Positions 1 to 9,990 of a stretch of 64,000 nucleotides of DNA are shown piece after piece; the first letter of the stretch is position 1; the number at the start of each line of letters is the position of its first letter. Source of the DNA: Rhizomys pruinosus (lineage: Eukaryota > Chordata > Mammalia > Rodentia > Spalacidae); NCBI GenBank assembly GCA_009823505.1, contig VZQC01005680.1, positions 2,613,174 through 2,677,173 on the forward strand, given 5' to 3'. A model generated the notes under the pieces. That model was not told the origin of the DNA and searched no databases. It saw only the letters and a program-made list of their open reading frames with translations. The translations under genes were made by a program, and so were the position numbers.

Positions 1-62
<62 letters not shown>

Positions 63-134
63 TGTTAAAAATACAGGTGCCTTGACCCTGGCCTCCAGAC
101 TGGGACCGAGTGGGTGTGAGGAGGGCCCGAGGTG

Positions 135-168
<34 letters not shown>

Positions 169-582
169 TGTTAAAAATACAGGTGCCTTGACCCTGGCCT
201 CCAGACTGGGACTGAGTGGGTGTGAGGAGGGCCCGAGGTGCCTGTGTGCGTGTGCCTGTGTGCATGTGTGTGTGTGTGTGTGCTCGCACACGCGTGTGTG
301 TGTGCATGTGTATGTGCTTGTTAAAAATACAGGTGCCTTGACCCTGGCCTCCAGACTGGGACCGAGTGGGTATGAGGGGGGCCCGAGGTGCGTGCGTGCG
401 TGCGTGCATGTGTGTATGCGTGTGTGCGTGCGTGTGTGTGTATGCGTGCGTGCGTGCGTGTGTGTGTGTGTGTGTGTGTGTGCTTGTTAAAAATACAGGT
501 GCCTTGACCCTGGCCTCCAGACTGGGACCGAGTGGGTGTGAGGAGGGCCCAAGGTGCCTGTGTGTGTGTGTGCATGCCTGTG

Positions 583-617
<35 letters not shown>

Positions 618-650
618 GTATGTGTGTGTGTGCTTAACAAGCTCCCAAGT
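1..650. repeat. compound minisatellite with embedded (TG)n tracts
   Basis: A 78-bp unit beginning cttgttaaaaatacaggtgc and ending in gaggtgcctg occurs four times, starting at 61, 167, 317 and 483. The copies are separated by TG-rich tracts of different length (about 28, 72 and 88 bp), so the period is 106, 150 and 166 bp. The spacers drift to (TGCG)n and TATG variants, while the 78-bp units are almost identical. The array ends near 631 with gcttaacaagc, which resembles the unit start in inverted form. Long frames on both strands here encode only Thr-His or Cys-Val runs and are not genes. Confidence 0.93.
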
Positions 651-813
651 GAGTCTGATACAGGCAAAGGTTAAGGGGCTCTGGCACTCATAGCTGCCTC
701 AGGAAAGAGTTTGCACTCCTGAGGAAGATGGGAGGGAAGAGGTAACAGAATCCAACAGTCCTCGAAACTTGGTGTGGTCATGTACCGTGGGACTCCCCCC
801 AGCCCTCTACCAC

Positions 814-943
814 CTCAGGGTCTCACTATGTAGTCCTGGCTGGTCCAGAACTTGCTATGTAGACCAGGCTGGCCTCAAACTCACATACGTCTGTCTGCCT
901 CTGCCTCCTGAGTGCTGAATTAAAGGCATGTACCACCATGCCC
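814..943 (-). repeat. B1 SINE
   Basis: On the minus strand this reads as a diverged B1. On the plus strand the reversed right end (agggtctcactatgtag), the central gtagaccaggctggcctc and the left end (aaaggcatgtaccaccatgc) are recognisable. No clear poly-A or target duplication remains. Confidence 0.88.
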
Positions 944-1149
944 TGTGCTTGAGACTGTTTCATATTTGTACTGTGCTGGGCCCCCTCAAGATGACCCTCT
1001 AATAGTACTGATTTACCATAGAAAGGCACTTGCTGAGAGTCAAACCCAGCTTCTATGACTCTTAATCCTTGATCCAATCCACTACAGTTGAGTCTTGAAC
1101 AAATCAGAAAATACAGATACCAACCTCCAGGGCCCCTGTAGTCAAAATA

Positions 1150-1345
1150 CCCACAGGATGGCAAGACAGCAAGATGGCTTAGCATGGCAGGGGTGGGTTG
1201 GGGTAGAGTGGGGAGGACTAGTAGACAGATGAACAGACAATACTTGCTACCAAATCCAATGTCCTGAGTTTGGTCTCTGAAATACACACAGTAGAAAGAG
1301 AACTGAGCTCTGAAAGTTGTCTTCTGACCTCCTCACCCATGTTGT
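1150..1345 (+). repeat. B2-class SINE, old copy
   Basis: The tRNA-like head is degraded. The body matches the B2-class pattern: cctgagtttggtctctgaa, then agttgtcttctgacctcc and a CA-rich tail. It runs into an AC-rich low-complexity tract. Confidence 0.7.
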
Positions 1346-1550
1346 GGCACACACAGACACACATCACACATACTGTACACCATACACACACATATACTAC
1401 ACAGCTGAAACACACCACCCACACATGCATATACACCACCCACATAGTACATATACACACACCCCATATATGCACACCACATACACCACATACACTACAC
1501 GCTATAAACATCACAAATACCATACACATAGCACACATGCTAAATAAATG
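1346..1550. repeat. AC-rich low-complexity tail
   Basis: Degenerate (CA)n with cacaccaccc and atacacacac variants, ending in a taaataaatg stretch. It is most simply the expanded 3' tail of the preceding SINE. Confidence 0.8.
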
Positions 1551-1860
1551 TAGAAATTTAGAAGAAATTTAAAGATTAACCTACCACTTTTTTTGAGTTC
1601 CCTGAAAACTCCACTATGAATAACCTACTATAGATAAGAAGGCTTTGCTCCAACATAGACAGCCTGTCAACACACAATTAATTTGTTGCCTGTATGACAT
1701 ACAATGGAAGCCAAAGGGAGCCAGGAGGAACCACTTCTGGCTCATACATGATTGAACAGTGGAAGAACTGCTTTCCACATGGACAGTTGATATCGTACCT
1801 CACTTTAGGGGGACTTGATCTCACTGAAACAGCAACAGGCAATGGCTATGAAGCTACAGC
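1551..1860. other. unique sequence, no gene seen
   Basis: No SINE, LTR or L1 signature is recognised, and frames are short and interrupted. Confidence 0.5.
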
Positions 1861-1864
1861 TCAT

Positions 1865-2111
1865 TTATAGTTTTTGTGTGTGTGCATAGGTATATGTGTT
1901 TATGTTCATATGTATTAATGTACATGTAGAGGCCAGAAGTTAATCTTAGCTGTCATTTCTTAAAGTGTTGTCCACCGTGTTTTCGGAGACAGTCTCTCTT
2001 TGGCTTGGAGCTCACCAAGTAGGCCGGCCAGAGAGCCCCAGAGATCTTCCTGTCTCCACCCTATCCCTCAAGCACTGGGATTACATATGTGCGCCACCAT
2101 GCCAAGCTTTT
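1865..2111 (-). repeat. B4 SINE, first part, split by a B2/B3
   Basis: Reverse B4 (ID-B1 fusion). It shows gaggccagaagttaatctta, a B1-like ggagacagtctctctttgg, and aagcactgggattacatatg. It is interrupted at about 2111 by a B2/B3 and resumes at 2326. Confidence 0.82.
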
Positions 2112-2310
2112 TTTTTTATAAGTGTACTGTCTGCATGTAGGTTTGTGCACCCGTGTCATGCAATGCCACAGAGGTCAGAAGAGGGTGTTGGATTCCCCTG
2201 GAACTGGAGTTCAAGACAGTTCTTAGTCGCCATGTGGGTACTGGGAATCGAACCCAGGTCCTCTGCAAGAGCAGTCGGCACTCTTAACTGCTGAGCCATC
2301 TCTCCAGCCC
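2112..2310 (-). repeat. B2/B3 SINE nested in a B4
   Basis: The minus-strand copy ends in the tRNA-like head (rc of gggctggagagatggctcagc at 2288-2310). An imperfect target duplication flanks it: ccatgccaagctttt at 2097-2111 and ccatgctgagctttt at 2311-2325. It lacks the 17-bp internal duplication seen in some other copies of the window. Confidence 0.93.
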
Positions 2311-2325
2311 CCATGCTGAGCTTTT

Positions 2326-2401
2326 TAACATGGGTACTGGGGATCCAAACTCAGGCCATTATGCTTAGAAGGAAAGCACTTTACCAACTCACCTAACTCC
2401 C
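2326..2401 (-). repeat. B4 SINE, second part
   Basis: Continuation of the B4 at 1865: taacatgggtactggggatc, aactcaggcc and the degraded ID head. It supports the nesting order B4 first, B2/B3 second. Confidence 0.8.
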
Positions 2402-2819
2402 TATCTCATCTTTACATTTATTTATATTTCTCTCAATTGTGAATGGTACCATGTATGGCCTTAGTTGTCTTGTGCAAAGGCTGATTATTTTAACTTCGTC
2501 GAATTATATTTTGTGTCAGCAAACACAGGCTACTGATATCCTATGCATTCAAAAGGCATTTTTTTATGTTTCTATGGATTGTCTGTGAGTTCTGGATCCC
2601 ACAACTATTAGCTGTGCTACTAGAGGGGTCAACTCCACTGTGTTGCTGCTGCAATGAGAGGTAATGACATGAAGATCCACATCCTGCCATGGGGATCACT
2701 CAAATGGTAAGGAGCAGTGAGCACTGACCAATCTGTGTCCCTCACCAAGTCCTTCATAGGACCTTTGGTGAGCACAAAGATCTGTCACATGTCCAAAAAG
2801 GAATGTTCCACACCTATAC
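2402..2819. other. unique sequence, no gene seen
   Basis: AT-moderate single-copy-looking DNA with no recognisable repeat or coding signature. Confidence 0.5.
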
Positions 2820-3142
2820 TGTATTACTTACTTTTATGTTGTGATAAAACATGACCAAAAGTAACTCTTGGAAGTAAAAGTTTATTTTGACTTATGGTTC
2901 TAGAGGGATAGGAGTCCATCGTGTCAGGGGCATGGCAGCATGTGGACTAACCAGCAGAAACCGGTTAATCACTTCTTGAACCACAAACAGGAAGCAGAGA
3001 AAGTGAATAGGAAATGACATACTTCCTCCAGTAGGGCTCCATCTCCTAGAAGTTCCACAACTACCCAAACAATGCCACTAACTGGGGATCAAGTGTTCTG
3101 ATATCTAAGCCTGTGTGGGAAATTTCACATTCACCCATCACA
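2820..3142 (-). mobile_element. MaLR-type solo LTR
   Basis: Reverse LTR. The plus strand begins tgtattacttactttt, continues with atgttgtgataaaacatgac (the rc of the usual MaLR 3' end) and ends in cacccatcaca. It has TG...CA-type termini in the expected places. No 5-bp target duplication is evident, so it is probably old. Confidence 0.8.
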
Positions 3143-3480
3143 TTCAGTAAGTGCTAGAGACTTAAAGAAAAATGGCTTTTAAGTTAGGCATGGAAAAGAT
3201 AGAGAAAACAACGTTATATTGAGAAGGTTCATATTTGACAATTGTCTAAGATCTCTCTCTATTCACACTGGAACTCAGAATGCAGAGGATGAGGTACAGC
3301 ATTATGTAAGATGACCCAGGGTCTCCTAGGCAAGCCTGTAGACAACTTAAAGGCTGATCCAGTAAATCTGAGCATGGCGGGATAATACTGAGCAATAAAC
3401 AGCAAGGTTGAGAGAATTAATTCACCCTTATACCTAAGGTTCAGGTAACACCATGGAAAAGGGGATGGGCAGATTGTAAG
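3143..3480. other. unassigned sequence before an L1 3' end
   Basis: No clear repeat. Parts may be a diverged extension of the L1 that follows. No coding frame is convincing. Confidence 0.4.
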
Positions 3481-3984
3481 AGCCAGAGGACCAGGACATC
3501 TGTTGCTAGATAGTGTTATCTATACATGAAGGGGAAGCTGCAACCATAACATTTCAACAATATGTTTGCCTAAACAAGGCATGTTGTTTAGGCATGTACA
3601 TGTTGACAACACCAGGTGGCATGCTAATGTGGATGGAAGAAATTTCGCAAGGTCCCACCCCTACACGAAGGGCTACAGGCAATCAATGCATATTAAAGAA
3701 GGGAGAATCAGTTTTCTCCAGGGACTAGCTTCCTGACAGGTTATCCAATCTCAAGTGGTCAGCCCCTAAACACACATACATATGAACAACACTAAATGGA
3801 CTCAGTAGAATAGGTGTGTGTGTGTGTGTGTGTGTACACGTGTGTAGGTAACAGTAATAATTAAAGAAGTAGAGGTCACAAAATTGAGAGGGAATGGGGG
3901 AACATGGGAGATGTTGAAAGGAGAAATAATGTCATCAAAGTACTCATGTATGAAATTCTCAAAAATTAATTATGTATAAAAATT
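3481..3984 (+). mobile_element. L1 3' UTR (Lx-like), 5'-truncated
   Basis: Matches the rodent L1 3' UTR pattern: gacaacaccaggtggcatgc, ctacaggcaatcaatgcat, gggagaatcagttttctcc, a (TG)n at 3813-3838, then a G-rich stretch (gagagggaatgggggaacat) and an A/T-rich end. No ORF2 remains in this piece. Confidence 0.85.
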
Positions 3985-4240
3985 AACTAAAAATAGATCA
4001 GAGACTTAAATGTAAAGAAAGCTAAGCCATGGGTAGAAGAAAACTGGAAAACTTTGAGCCTGGAGTTAGAAAAACTATAATATTAAAAGCATAATGCATA
4101 AAAGACAGGTGAATTGGGCTTCATTAAAATTAAAATACTTATTCCTTAAAAGACCTTAATAAGGAAATTTTAAAAAGCCACAGATTAGAAGGGTCTTTGC
4201 AAAACCATATGCACATGCACATATGTGTATCAAGAACTGT
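3985..4240 (+). mobile_element. old L1M fragment, ORF2 3' region
   Basis: The phrases gatcagagacttaaatgta, ttgggcttcattaaaatta and ccttaaaagaccttaataag follow the order of the end of mammalian L1 ORF2. The frame is broken and the copy is ancient. Confidence 0.75.
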
Positions 4241-4690
4241 ACAAAAAATAACTGTATAGAGGACATGACAGGATGGCTGCATCATGAACTCACAGAGGCT
4301 GTGGTTCTCTGCACAAGTCCTATACAACAGCAAGCCAGTCAACATTCTGGCATGGAAGGGGGAGTGGCTTGACAGGCACTACACTACCCTAAGGATTTAA
4401 AGACAGTTAACAGATACTCCTGAAGCCCGGCTCCTAGCTGAAGAGCTATTGACAATTGATAGCTACTGGGGGAAGGAGAGTCAGTTTCTTTAGGGGTATG
4501 GTCCTGGTAGGTCACCATGCTACAGTGGATAGCCCTGCATGCTTGGGTATATGGGCTAAGTGGATGGGTAGATTATTAAAAGAGGACATGCAGTTGGGAG
4601 GGCTACAGAGATGGTGGTGAATCTGGGGGGAGTTAGGGATGAATATGATCAAATACATTTCATGAAATTCTCAAATAATTAAAAAATATA
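4241..4690 (+). mobile_element. L1 3' UTR, second subfamily
   Basis: Another rodent L1 3' UTR: gcatcatgaactcacagagg, gctattgacaattgatagct, the G-rich gaatctggggggagttaggg, and the terminal atttcatgaaattctcaaat followed by an A-rich tail. It is a different subfamily from the copy at 3481. Confidence 0.83.
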
Positions 4691-4714
4691 CATATACATA
4701 TATATATATATATG
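4691..4714. repeat. (TA)n/(CATA)n microsatellite
   Basis: Short alternating purine-pyrimidine tract at the L1 tail. Confidence 0.9.
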
Positions 4715-4729
4715 TTGGGGTTTTTTTAT

Positions 4730-4985
4730 TTATTTTAATTTATTTTTATTTTTTATTATTTTTTTTCTATGTGTATGAATGTACTGTCTGCATGCAGGTC
4801 TGTGCACCCGTGTCGTGCAATGCCGCGGAGGACAGAAGAGGGTGTCGGATTCCCCTCGAACTGGAGTTCTCCTGGAATTGGAGTTACAGATGGTTCTCAG
4901 CCTCCATGTGGGTGCTGGGGATCGAACCCAGGTCCTCTGCAAGAGCAGTTGGTGCTCTTAACCGCTAGGCTATCTCTCCAGCCCC
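4730..4985 (-). repeat. young B2/B3 SINE, 17-bp-duplication subfamily
   Basis: Near-complete reverse copy with an A/T-rich tail at the left and the tRNA-like head (rc of ggggctggagagatagcc) at the right. It carries a 17-bp internal tandem duplication: cccctcgaactggagtt at 4852-4868, followed by ctcctggaattggagtt at 4869-4885. Confidence 0.95.
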
Positions 4986-4989
4986 GGGT

Positions 4990-5122
4990 TTTGTTTTTTT
5001 TTTTAGACAGGGTCTCCCTGTAGCCCCAGTTGGCCTGGAACTCACTTTGTAGACTAGGCTGGCTTTGAACTCACAGAGATCCGCCTGCCTCTGCCTCCTA
5101 AGTGCTGGGATTAAAGGCAAAT
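4990..5122 (-). repeat. B1 SINE, truncated
   Basis: Reverse B1 with a T-run, acagggtctccctgtagccc, and gtgctgggattaaaggca. The left-end 'caccacgcccggc' block is missing, so the copy is 5'-truncated. Confidence 0.92.
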
Positions 5123-5445
5123 ATGGGTCTCCCTGAGTCAAGCAAGACTCCACCGTCAGCACCAGATACACCTCACCTGCCTGGAAATACTGTGCAGCAG
5201 AGGCAGCCATGTGCCTGTATATCCCAAATCTAATTGGCTATTGGCTCTCCCCTTGGAGAAATAACCCATGGCTGATGCCACAAGCTTACATCCTCTACAG
5301 GTTAGATGTTATAAGCCACAGTAAGACCCTGTCATATTTAACAGGGGGGAAAATTGTAATTCATGGATTAACATATCCAAACATGTGTCTATGCTAAAGT
5401 AACCTACCATAACTATTAGTGCTGCTTAAATACCTATATATCTAA
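5123..5445. other. unique sequence, no gene seen
   Basis: No repeat recognised. Short frames only. Confidence 0.5.
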
Positions 5446-5982
5446 TTGCTTGTTCTTCATTAGTAGGATCGAAAGGTTATTCCTGGACAAACTGTCAGCC
5501 CATGAAAGGAAACAGCCAGAATTGACCAGAGTCCAAGTCAACAGCTCCAGAGAGAGTGGACTGTTTTACCTCTCATCCAACTGTGCCCCTTTTCTAAAGC
5601 CTAAGGGAACAACCTGCGGAAGAGGGGGCGTGGTAAGAATGTAAGGGCTGCGATTGGGGTGAATGGTGAAACTACAGCAGATGTAGTCTGGACACTCATT
5701 TATCAACTTGATTGAACAACAACCGTCACCCCCCACCGGATGGTGGGGCTGTAGGTGTTTGGGCACAACAGCCTGCAGATAGGTTTTGGCATGAAGGATC
5801 TTGTACTCATGGATTATCACTTAAGCTAAAAAATGAAAAAAAAAAACTGAGAGAAAGATGCAGGACAGTCATGGCAAGAATGCCATGATCTGGGATGGGG
5901 TGGGGGGTGGGGGGGAGGGAAGGGAAATAAGCTGAACTGAATTGGAAAAAATGTATGAAAGGCCAAAGCATCAATAAAAATT

Positions 5983-6023
<41 letters not shown>
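5446..6023 (+). mobile_element. probable L1 3' end with poly-A
   Basis: A G-rich polypurine stretch (gatggggtggggggtggggg at 5895-5914), a terminal aataaaaattaattaaaa and a long A-tail (about 5989-6022) form the typical L1 3' terminus. The upstream 400 bp are assigned with less certainty. They contain gcccc/ggg-rich phrases that fit an L1 3' UTR but I cannot place them precisely. Confidence 0.65.
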
Positions 6024-6025
<2 letters not shown>

Positions 6026-6249
6026 AAGTGAGATCATTAGAAAGCCAATAGAGCAATCTCCCACCTTCACTTCAACCCCAGATTTGCAGTGCATCTGTTC
6101 CCCCCTTTATCTGTAAGATTGCGTACCACAGACCATGCTAGTCCTGACTGCAGCTCCTGACGGGCACACAGAGCTGACTGCAGAGAAGAATGTAGACCAG
6201 GATTTGAAGATGGGCCAACTTGGTTTTAAATCTCAGGTTGTTTTTCATC

Positions 6250-6560
6250 TGAGCACTGGGGGGGGGGGGTGACAGTGCTTGCCTTGCAAACATAGGGACC
6301 TCAGTTTGATCCCCAAAGGCAACATTAATAAAAGAGAGCCAGATATGATGTGTTTGTAATCCCAGCATTGAAGAGGCAGAAGCAGGAGGATCCCCGGAGC
6401 TCGATGACTAGCCACACTAACCTATTTGGTGAGCTCCAAACCAGCGAGAGACCCTGTCTCAAAAAGGAGGTAGATGGTGCTTGAAGAACCACAGCTGAAG
6501 TTGTCCTGTAGTGTCACATGCATGTGTACATATATGTACTTCCACACACCAATATTCACA
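6250..6560 (+). repeat. B4 SINE
   Basis: ID-like head (gtgcttgccttgcaaaca), cctcagtttgatccccaaag, B1-like middle (gtaatcccagcattgaagag), agagaccctgtctcaaaaag, and a CA/TG-rich tail. Confidence 0.87.
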
Positions 6561-7260
6561 GGTGGATGAGTAAACACAGCTTAGGCTATCTTTAGCCCCT
6601 AAATGCATGTTCACATGTGTATTGGCACACGTGGACACTCAGTGATCTGAATAAACATGGGCAGAGTCAACTCTCTGAATCCATCTTCTCTGTAAATGAG
6701 ATCATATCTTCCTTTTAAGGAAGGAGGGTGAATAAATGAGATCACATGCCACCGTCTAGTTCTGCAGTATATACCTAGCAGGTGTTCACTGAGTGGAAAA
6801 TGAGGAAAAATTCATGGTGCAGCTCCACCAATCAAAATGAAGCCATCACTTTAAACATCAAAACTGGGTCTCCATACCTGTTCTCCTCACCACACAGGTC
6901 ATTTCCTGGATGCCACCAAGAACCATTTATCCTGTAGCTGAAAGAGTGTGTTGACCCCTTACAACTTGCTAGAGATTATTTTCCACTGCCCTCATGTCTG
7001 CTAAGACCTACTCTTCTCAGGAGAAAGATGGCATTTAGGACTATAGCTGGGGAAACTGAAACGAATGGCCACAGCATATCAGGCCTGAGTAGTTGTATTC
7101 ACTTGTCAACATCTGGGTTCCAGGGAGAAGCAACTAGACTCACACTTCAGTTCCACCATTCTATATAACCCTCACCTGCACGAGGGCTGCTTCACAGGAC
7201 TGCTGCAGGAATATCAGAAGATGGTGACAGTCCAGTGCGTAGCGACATATATGAGTTCAG
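6561..7260. other. unique sequence, no gene seen
   Basis: About 700 bp without a convincing repeat. No long open frame and no splice-bounded coding pattern that I can defend. Confidence 0.5.
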
Positions 7261-7263
7261 GCA

Positions 7264-7313
<50 letters not shown>
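7264..7313. repeat. (GT)n microsatellite
   Basis: About 25 uninterrupted GT units at the tail side of a reverse B4-type SINE. Confidence 0.97.
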
Positions 7314-7315
<2 letters not shown>

Positions 7316-7570
7316 GAGGTCCCAGGAGGACTTTCGGTCTCCTGCTCTATTACTTTCCACATTAATCCCTTGAAACTGTCTATTACTGAACCCGGAGCTA
7401 GGCTCGTACCCAACAAGCCCCAAGTATCCTACTGTTTCTATCCCTCATTCTGCTGAGGTTATAAATCTGTAGTCATGCCCACCTTTTTATGTGGGTTCTG
7501 GGGATGTGAACTCAAGTCCTCATGCTTGCATGTGCAGACTCTCTTAATCAGTGAGCCACCTCCTTAGCCA
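7314..7570 (-). repeat. B4-type SINE
   Basis: Reverse copy: gaacccggagctaggctcg, ttatgtgggttctggggatg, aactcaagtcctcatgcttg, and a degraded ID head near 7540-7568. Confidence 0.78.
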
Positions 7571-7795
7571 ATTTATTGTGTGTGTGCACAGAGTGCACAT
7601 ATGGAAGTCAGATAGGAGTTGGTTCTTGCCTTCTACTGGTGGGTCCCAGTAGTCAAACTCAGATCATCAAGCTTTGTAGCAAGTACCTTTACCTACTGAG
7701 CCACCTTACCCACCCTACTGCTGGCTCTTTTATTTTAACCTGTGTTCTGGGGATCTGGTCCAGTCCTTATGCTCCTTTCTAAGACATACCCCAGC
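7571..7795 (-). repeat. B2/B3 SINE plus SINE fragment
   Basis: Reverse B2-class pattern (gtgcacatatggaagtcaga, gtcaaactcagatcatcaag, ctactgagccaccttaccc). It is followed by a short fragment with tgtgttctggggatctgg and the end of an ID head. Confidence 0.7.
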
Positions 7796-7887
7796 CCTTA
7801 TTATTAATATAAGCATTAGTAATGATCTGTGGGGACAATGCCTGGCCTGGCCTATCATTACTAACCAACGGCACATGAGCAATACCA

Positions 7888-7925
7888 CACACACACATAC
7901 ACTCACACACACATGCACACATGCC
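7888..7925. repeat. CA-rich low-complexity tract
   Basis: Imperfect (CA)n with catg interruptions. Confidence 0.85.
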
Positions 7926-8424
7926 AAAATCAGGTGAGTTCTCAAGGGAACGGAAAATAGCTGTCCTTTCAAAACAACTGGGAACACCTCAGGGAGACAG
8001 GTATCAAGCAATAACAACCAACAAGCTATTTGTGAAACAGCTTTGACAGTGGCAGCTGCTGGTGCCTAAATGAATAGAACAGGTTCTCAACCCTTGCTTT
8101 TTTCTTTGCTCAAAAGATGTCAAGGCAAGCTAAAAAAATGTGTCAAGCTGCTGCTTGCCGTGAGGTGTCATTGGCTCACCCTCTGTCTGTTTTTGATAAA
8201 GAGATAGCCTTGCTCCAAAGAAAGCGCGGGAAAGTAAAGAAAAGAGACAAATTGGATGCTCACCAACCAGGCTTTCAAAAGAGACAGGTTGAATAGGAGG
8301 AGTGGGCGCCACATTACAGAAACCAAAACCTTTCCAAAGCAGGACACATTCACTGCATGTTTTAGCACGTGGGGGAGTAGCTGAGTGAGAGCAAGGAAAG
8401 GTGAGAGCGATACCCCAGCTCCTC

Positions 8425-8625
8425 TTTGGTTTTTTAAATTATGTATGCATATGTGGTGTGTTGGGGTGTATGTGCACCATGTGTATGCACTGCCCCAGGA
8501 TGCCAGAAGAAGGCACTGGATCTCCTGGAGCTGGCACAGGCAGTTGTGAGCTATGAATGTGGGTGCTGGGAACTGGACTCAAGTCCCTCTGTAAGAACAG
8601 TAGGCACTCTTAACCGCTAGGATCA
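8425..8625 (-). repeat. B3-type SINE
   Basis: Reverse copy: ccagaagaaggcactggatc, gtgggtgctgggaactggac and gcactcttaaccgctagg, but without a clean head end. Diverged. Confidence 0.87.
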
Positions 8626-9265
8626 GTGTGTGCCACCCTCTCCGCAATGACAGGAGCAAGATGAAAGAAGGACAGCACGCATGGCATAGCCTGCCCTGGT
8701 GCCTGAGCGCCAAACACCAGATGCCATGACTTTCTTCATTCGGAACACCCATTGCTATGCCAAACTACTTCCTGGGACTCCAGAAAGTTCCAGAGAAATG
8801 CTGGAGGGTGGATACGTTTCAAGACAAACTAGCTCATGCGGCAGATAAACCCTGAGAGCTAAGTCTCTAAAGCTGGCCACACTGGTGAGGGCTGCCGGCT
8901 GGCGGGACACCCCGCTTCTCTCTTCCGTGCTAGTACACATGTGCCAGGAAACTCCTGCAAATGAGTTCTCAAAGAAGACATATGGTGCTTACTCGCTAAG
9001 GAAGAGTGCTAACGAGACAAACTGAGAAGGGAGGGGGAAAGCTGGCTGGGCTGTTGGCCCCTCAGGAGGTGCCTCTGATAGGAGGAGGGGCTGAGCTCCC
9101 CCCCCCAGGCTGATCTTGGTGGGAAGGAGTGGGTACAGTGGCAAACCTTGCCACACATTTGCTGTGGTTCTCAGTCGCCTAGGCATAGGGTCTCTTTAAT
9201 CCCAGAAAGGAAGAAAATGAAAAATTTCACACTGGAGGGGCAAATAGCTTCTAATGATTCCTGAA
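8626..9265. other. unique sequence, no gene seen
   Basis: GC-moderate DNA with short unsupported frames. No repeat signature. Confidence 0.5.
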
Positions 9266-9299
9266 AGAGGGCTGGGAAGATGGGCCAACGAGAATTTGT

Positions 9300-9480
9300 T
9301 GGAAAATGACAAGGACCTCAGGGTGACATTGAACTCCTGATCTACCTGCCTCCATCTGCCCAATGCTAGAATTACAGGTGTGTGGTACCATGCTCAGTTT
9401 ATGCTGTGCTGGAGATGGAACCCAGGGCTTCAAGCATACTATGAAAGCACTTTATCAACTGAACTAGCACTGGGCTCAAT
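9300..9480 (-). repeat. ID-B1 (B4-class) SINE
   Basis: The reverse B1 half (gctagaattacaggtgtgtg) is followed by ggagatggaacccagggctt and a degraded ID head. Old copy. Confidence 0.7.
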
Positions 9481-9494
9481 ACACAGAACTTGTG

Positions 9495-9653
9495 TAACAA
9501 TGCCAGGCATGGTGGCATGCCTTGGCAATCCTGATGCTGGTAAACTGGGCCCAGGAGGATCTATCTCAGAGGCTCACTGGCCAAGAAGCCTATCCTACCG
9601 AAACGATGAGCTCCACATGCAGTGAGAGATCCTGTCTCATAAAGCAAGGTGGA
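9495..9653 (+). repeat. B4 SINE, first part, split by a B2/B3
   Basis: B1-like gccaggcatggtggcatgcc, gagctccacatgcagtgag, gatcctgtctcataaagca. Interrupted at 9653. Confidence 0.85.
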
Positions 9654-9870
9654 GGGGCTGGAGAGGTGGCTCAGTGGCTACGAGTACTGGCTGCTCTTGC
9701 AGAAGACCTGGTTTTAGTTCCCAGCACTCACATGATAGCTAACAAGCTGGTAACTCTAGTTCCGGGGACTCCAATACCCTCTCCTGACCTCTGTGGGCAT
9801 TCATGACACAGGTGCACTACATACATGCAGGCAATACACATAAAATAAAAAAAAAATAAAAAAATAAAAA
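9654..9870 (+). repeat. B2/B3 SINE nested in a B4
   Basis: Complete head (ggggctggagaggtggctc), body and A-rich tail (ataaaataaa...). It is flanked by a perfect 11-bp target duplication, agcaaggtgga, at 9643-9653 and 9871-9881. Confidence 0.96.
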
Positions 9871-9881
9871 AGCAAGGTGGA

Positions 9882-9990
9882 GATTGACCTCTGGCTTCTG
9901 CATACATGCTTACACATATGCAGGCAGGTGTGCACAAACATACGCTCATACACACACAACACACACACACACACACACACACTCCTTGCA
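9882..9990 (+). repeat. B4 SINE, second part, with (CA)n tail
   Basis: Resumes the B4 at 9495 (ttgacctctggcttctgcat) and ends in a (CA)n tract at 9958-9982. Confidence 0.85.

Noticed and set aside
65..674. Long frames on both strands, rich in Thr-His or Cys-Val.
   Set aside because: They are translations of (TG)n/(CA)n and the 78-bp minisatellite unit and carry no protein signal.
4730..5020. Frames repeating the same 60-84-residue protein at several loci (also 22.9, 28.2, 37.6 and 56.9 kb).
   Set aside because: They are the antisense of B2/B3 SINE copies, not a gene family.
5446..6023. Processed pseudogene with a poly-A tail.
   Set aside because: No parent protein can be read, and the G-rich tract before the tail fits an L1 3' end better.
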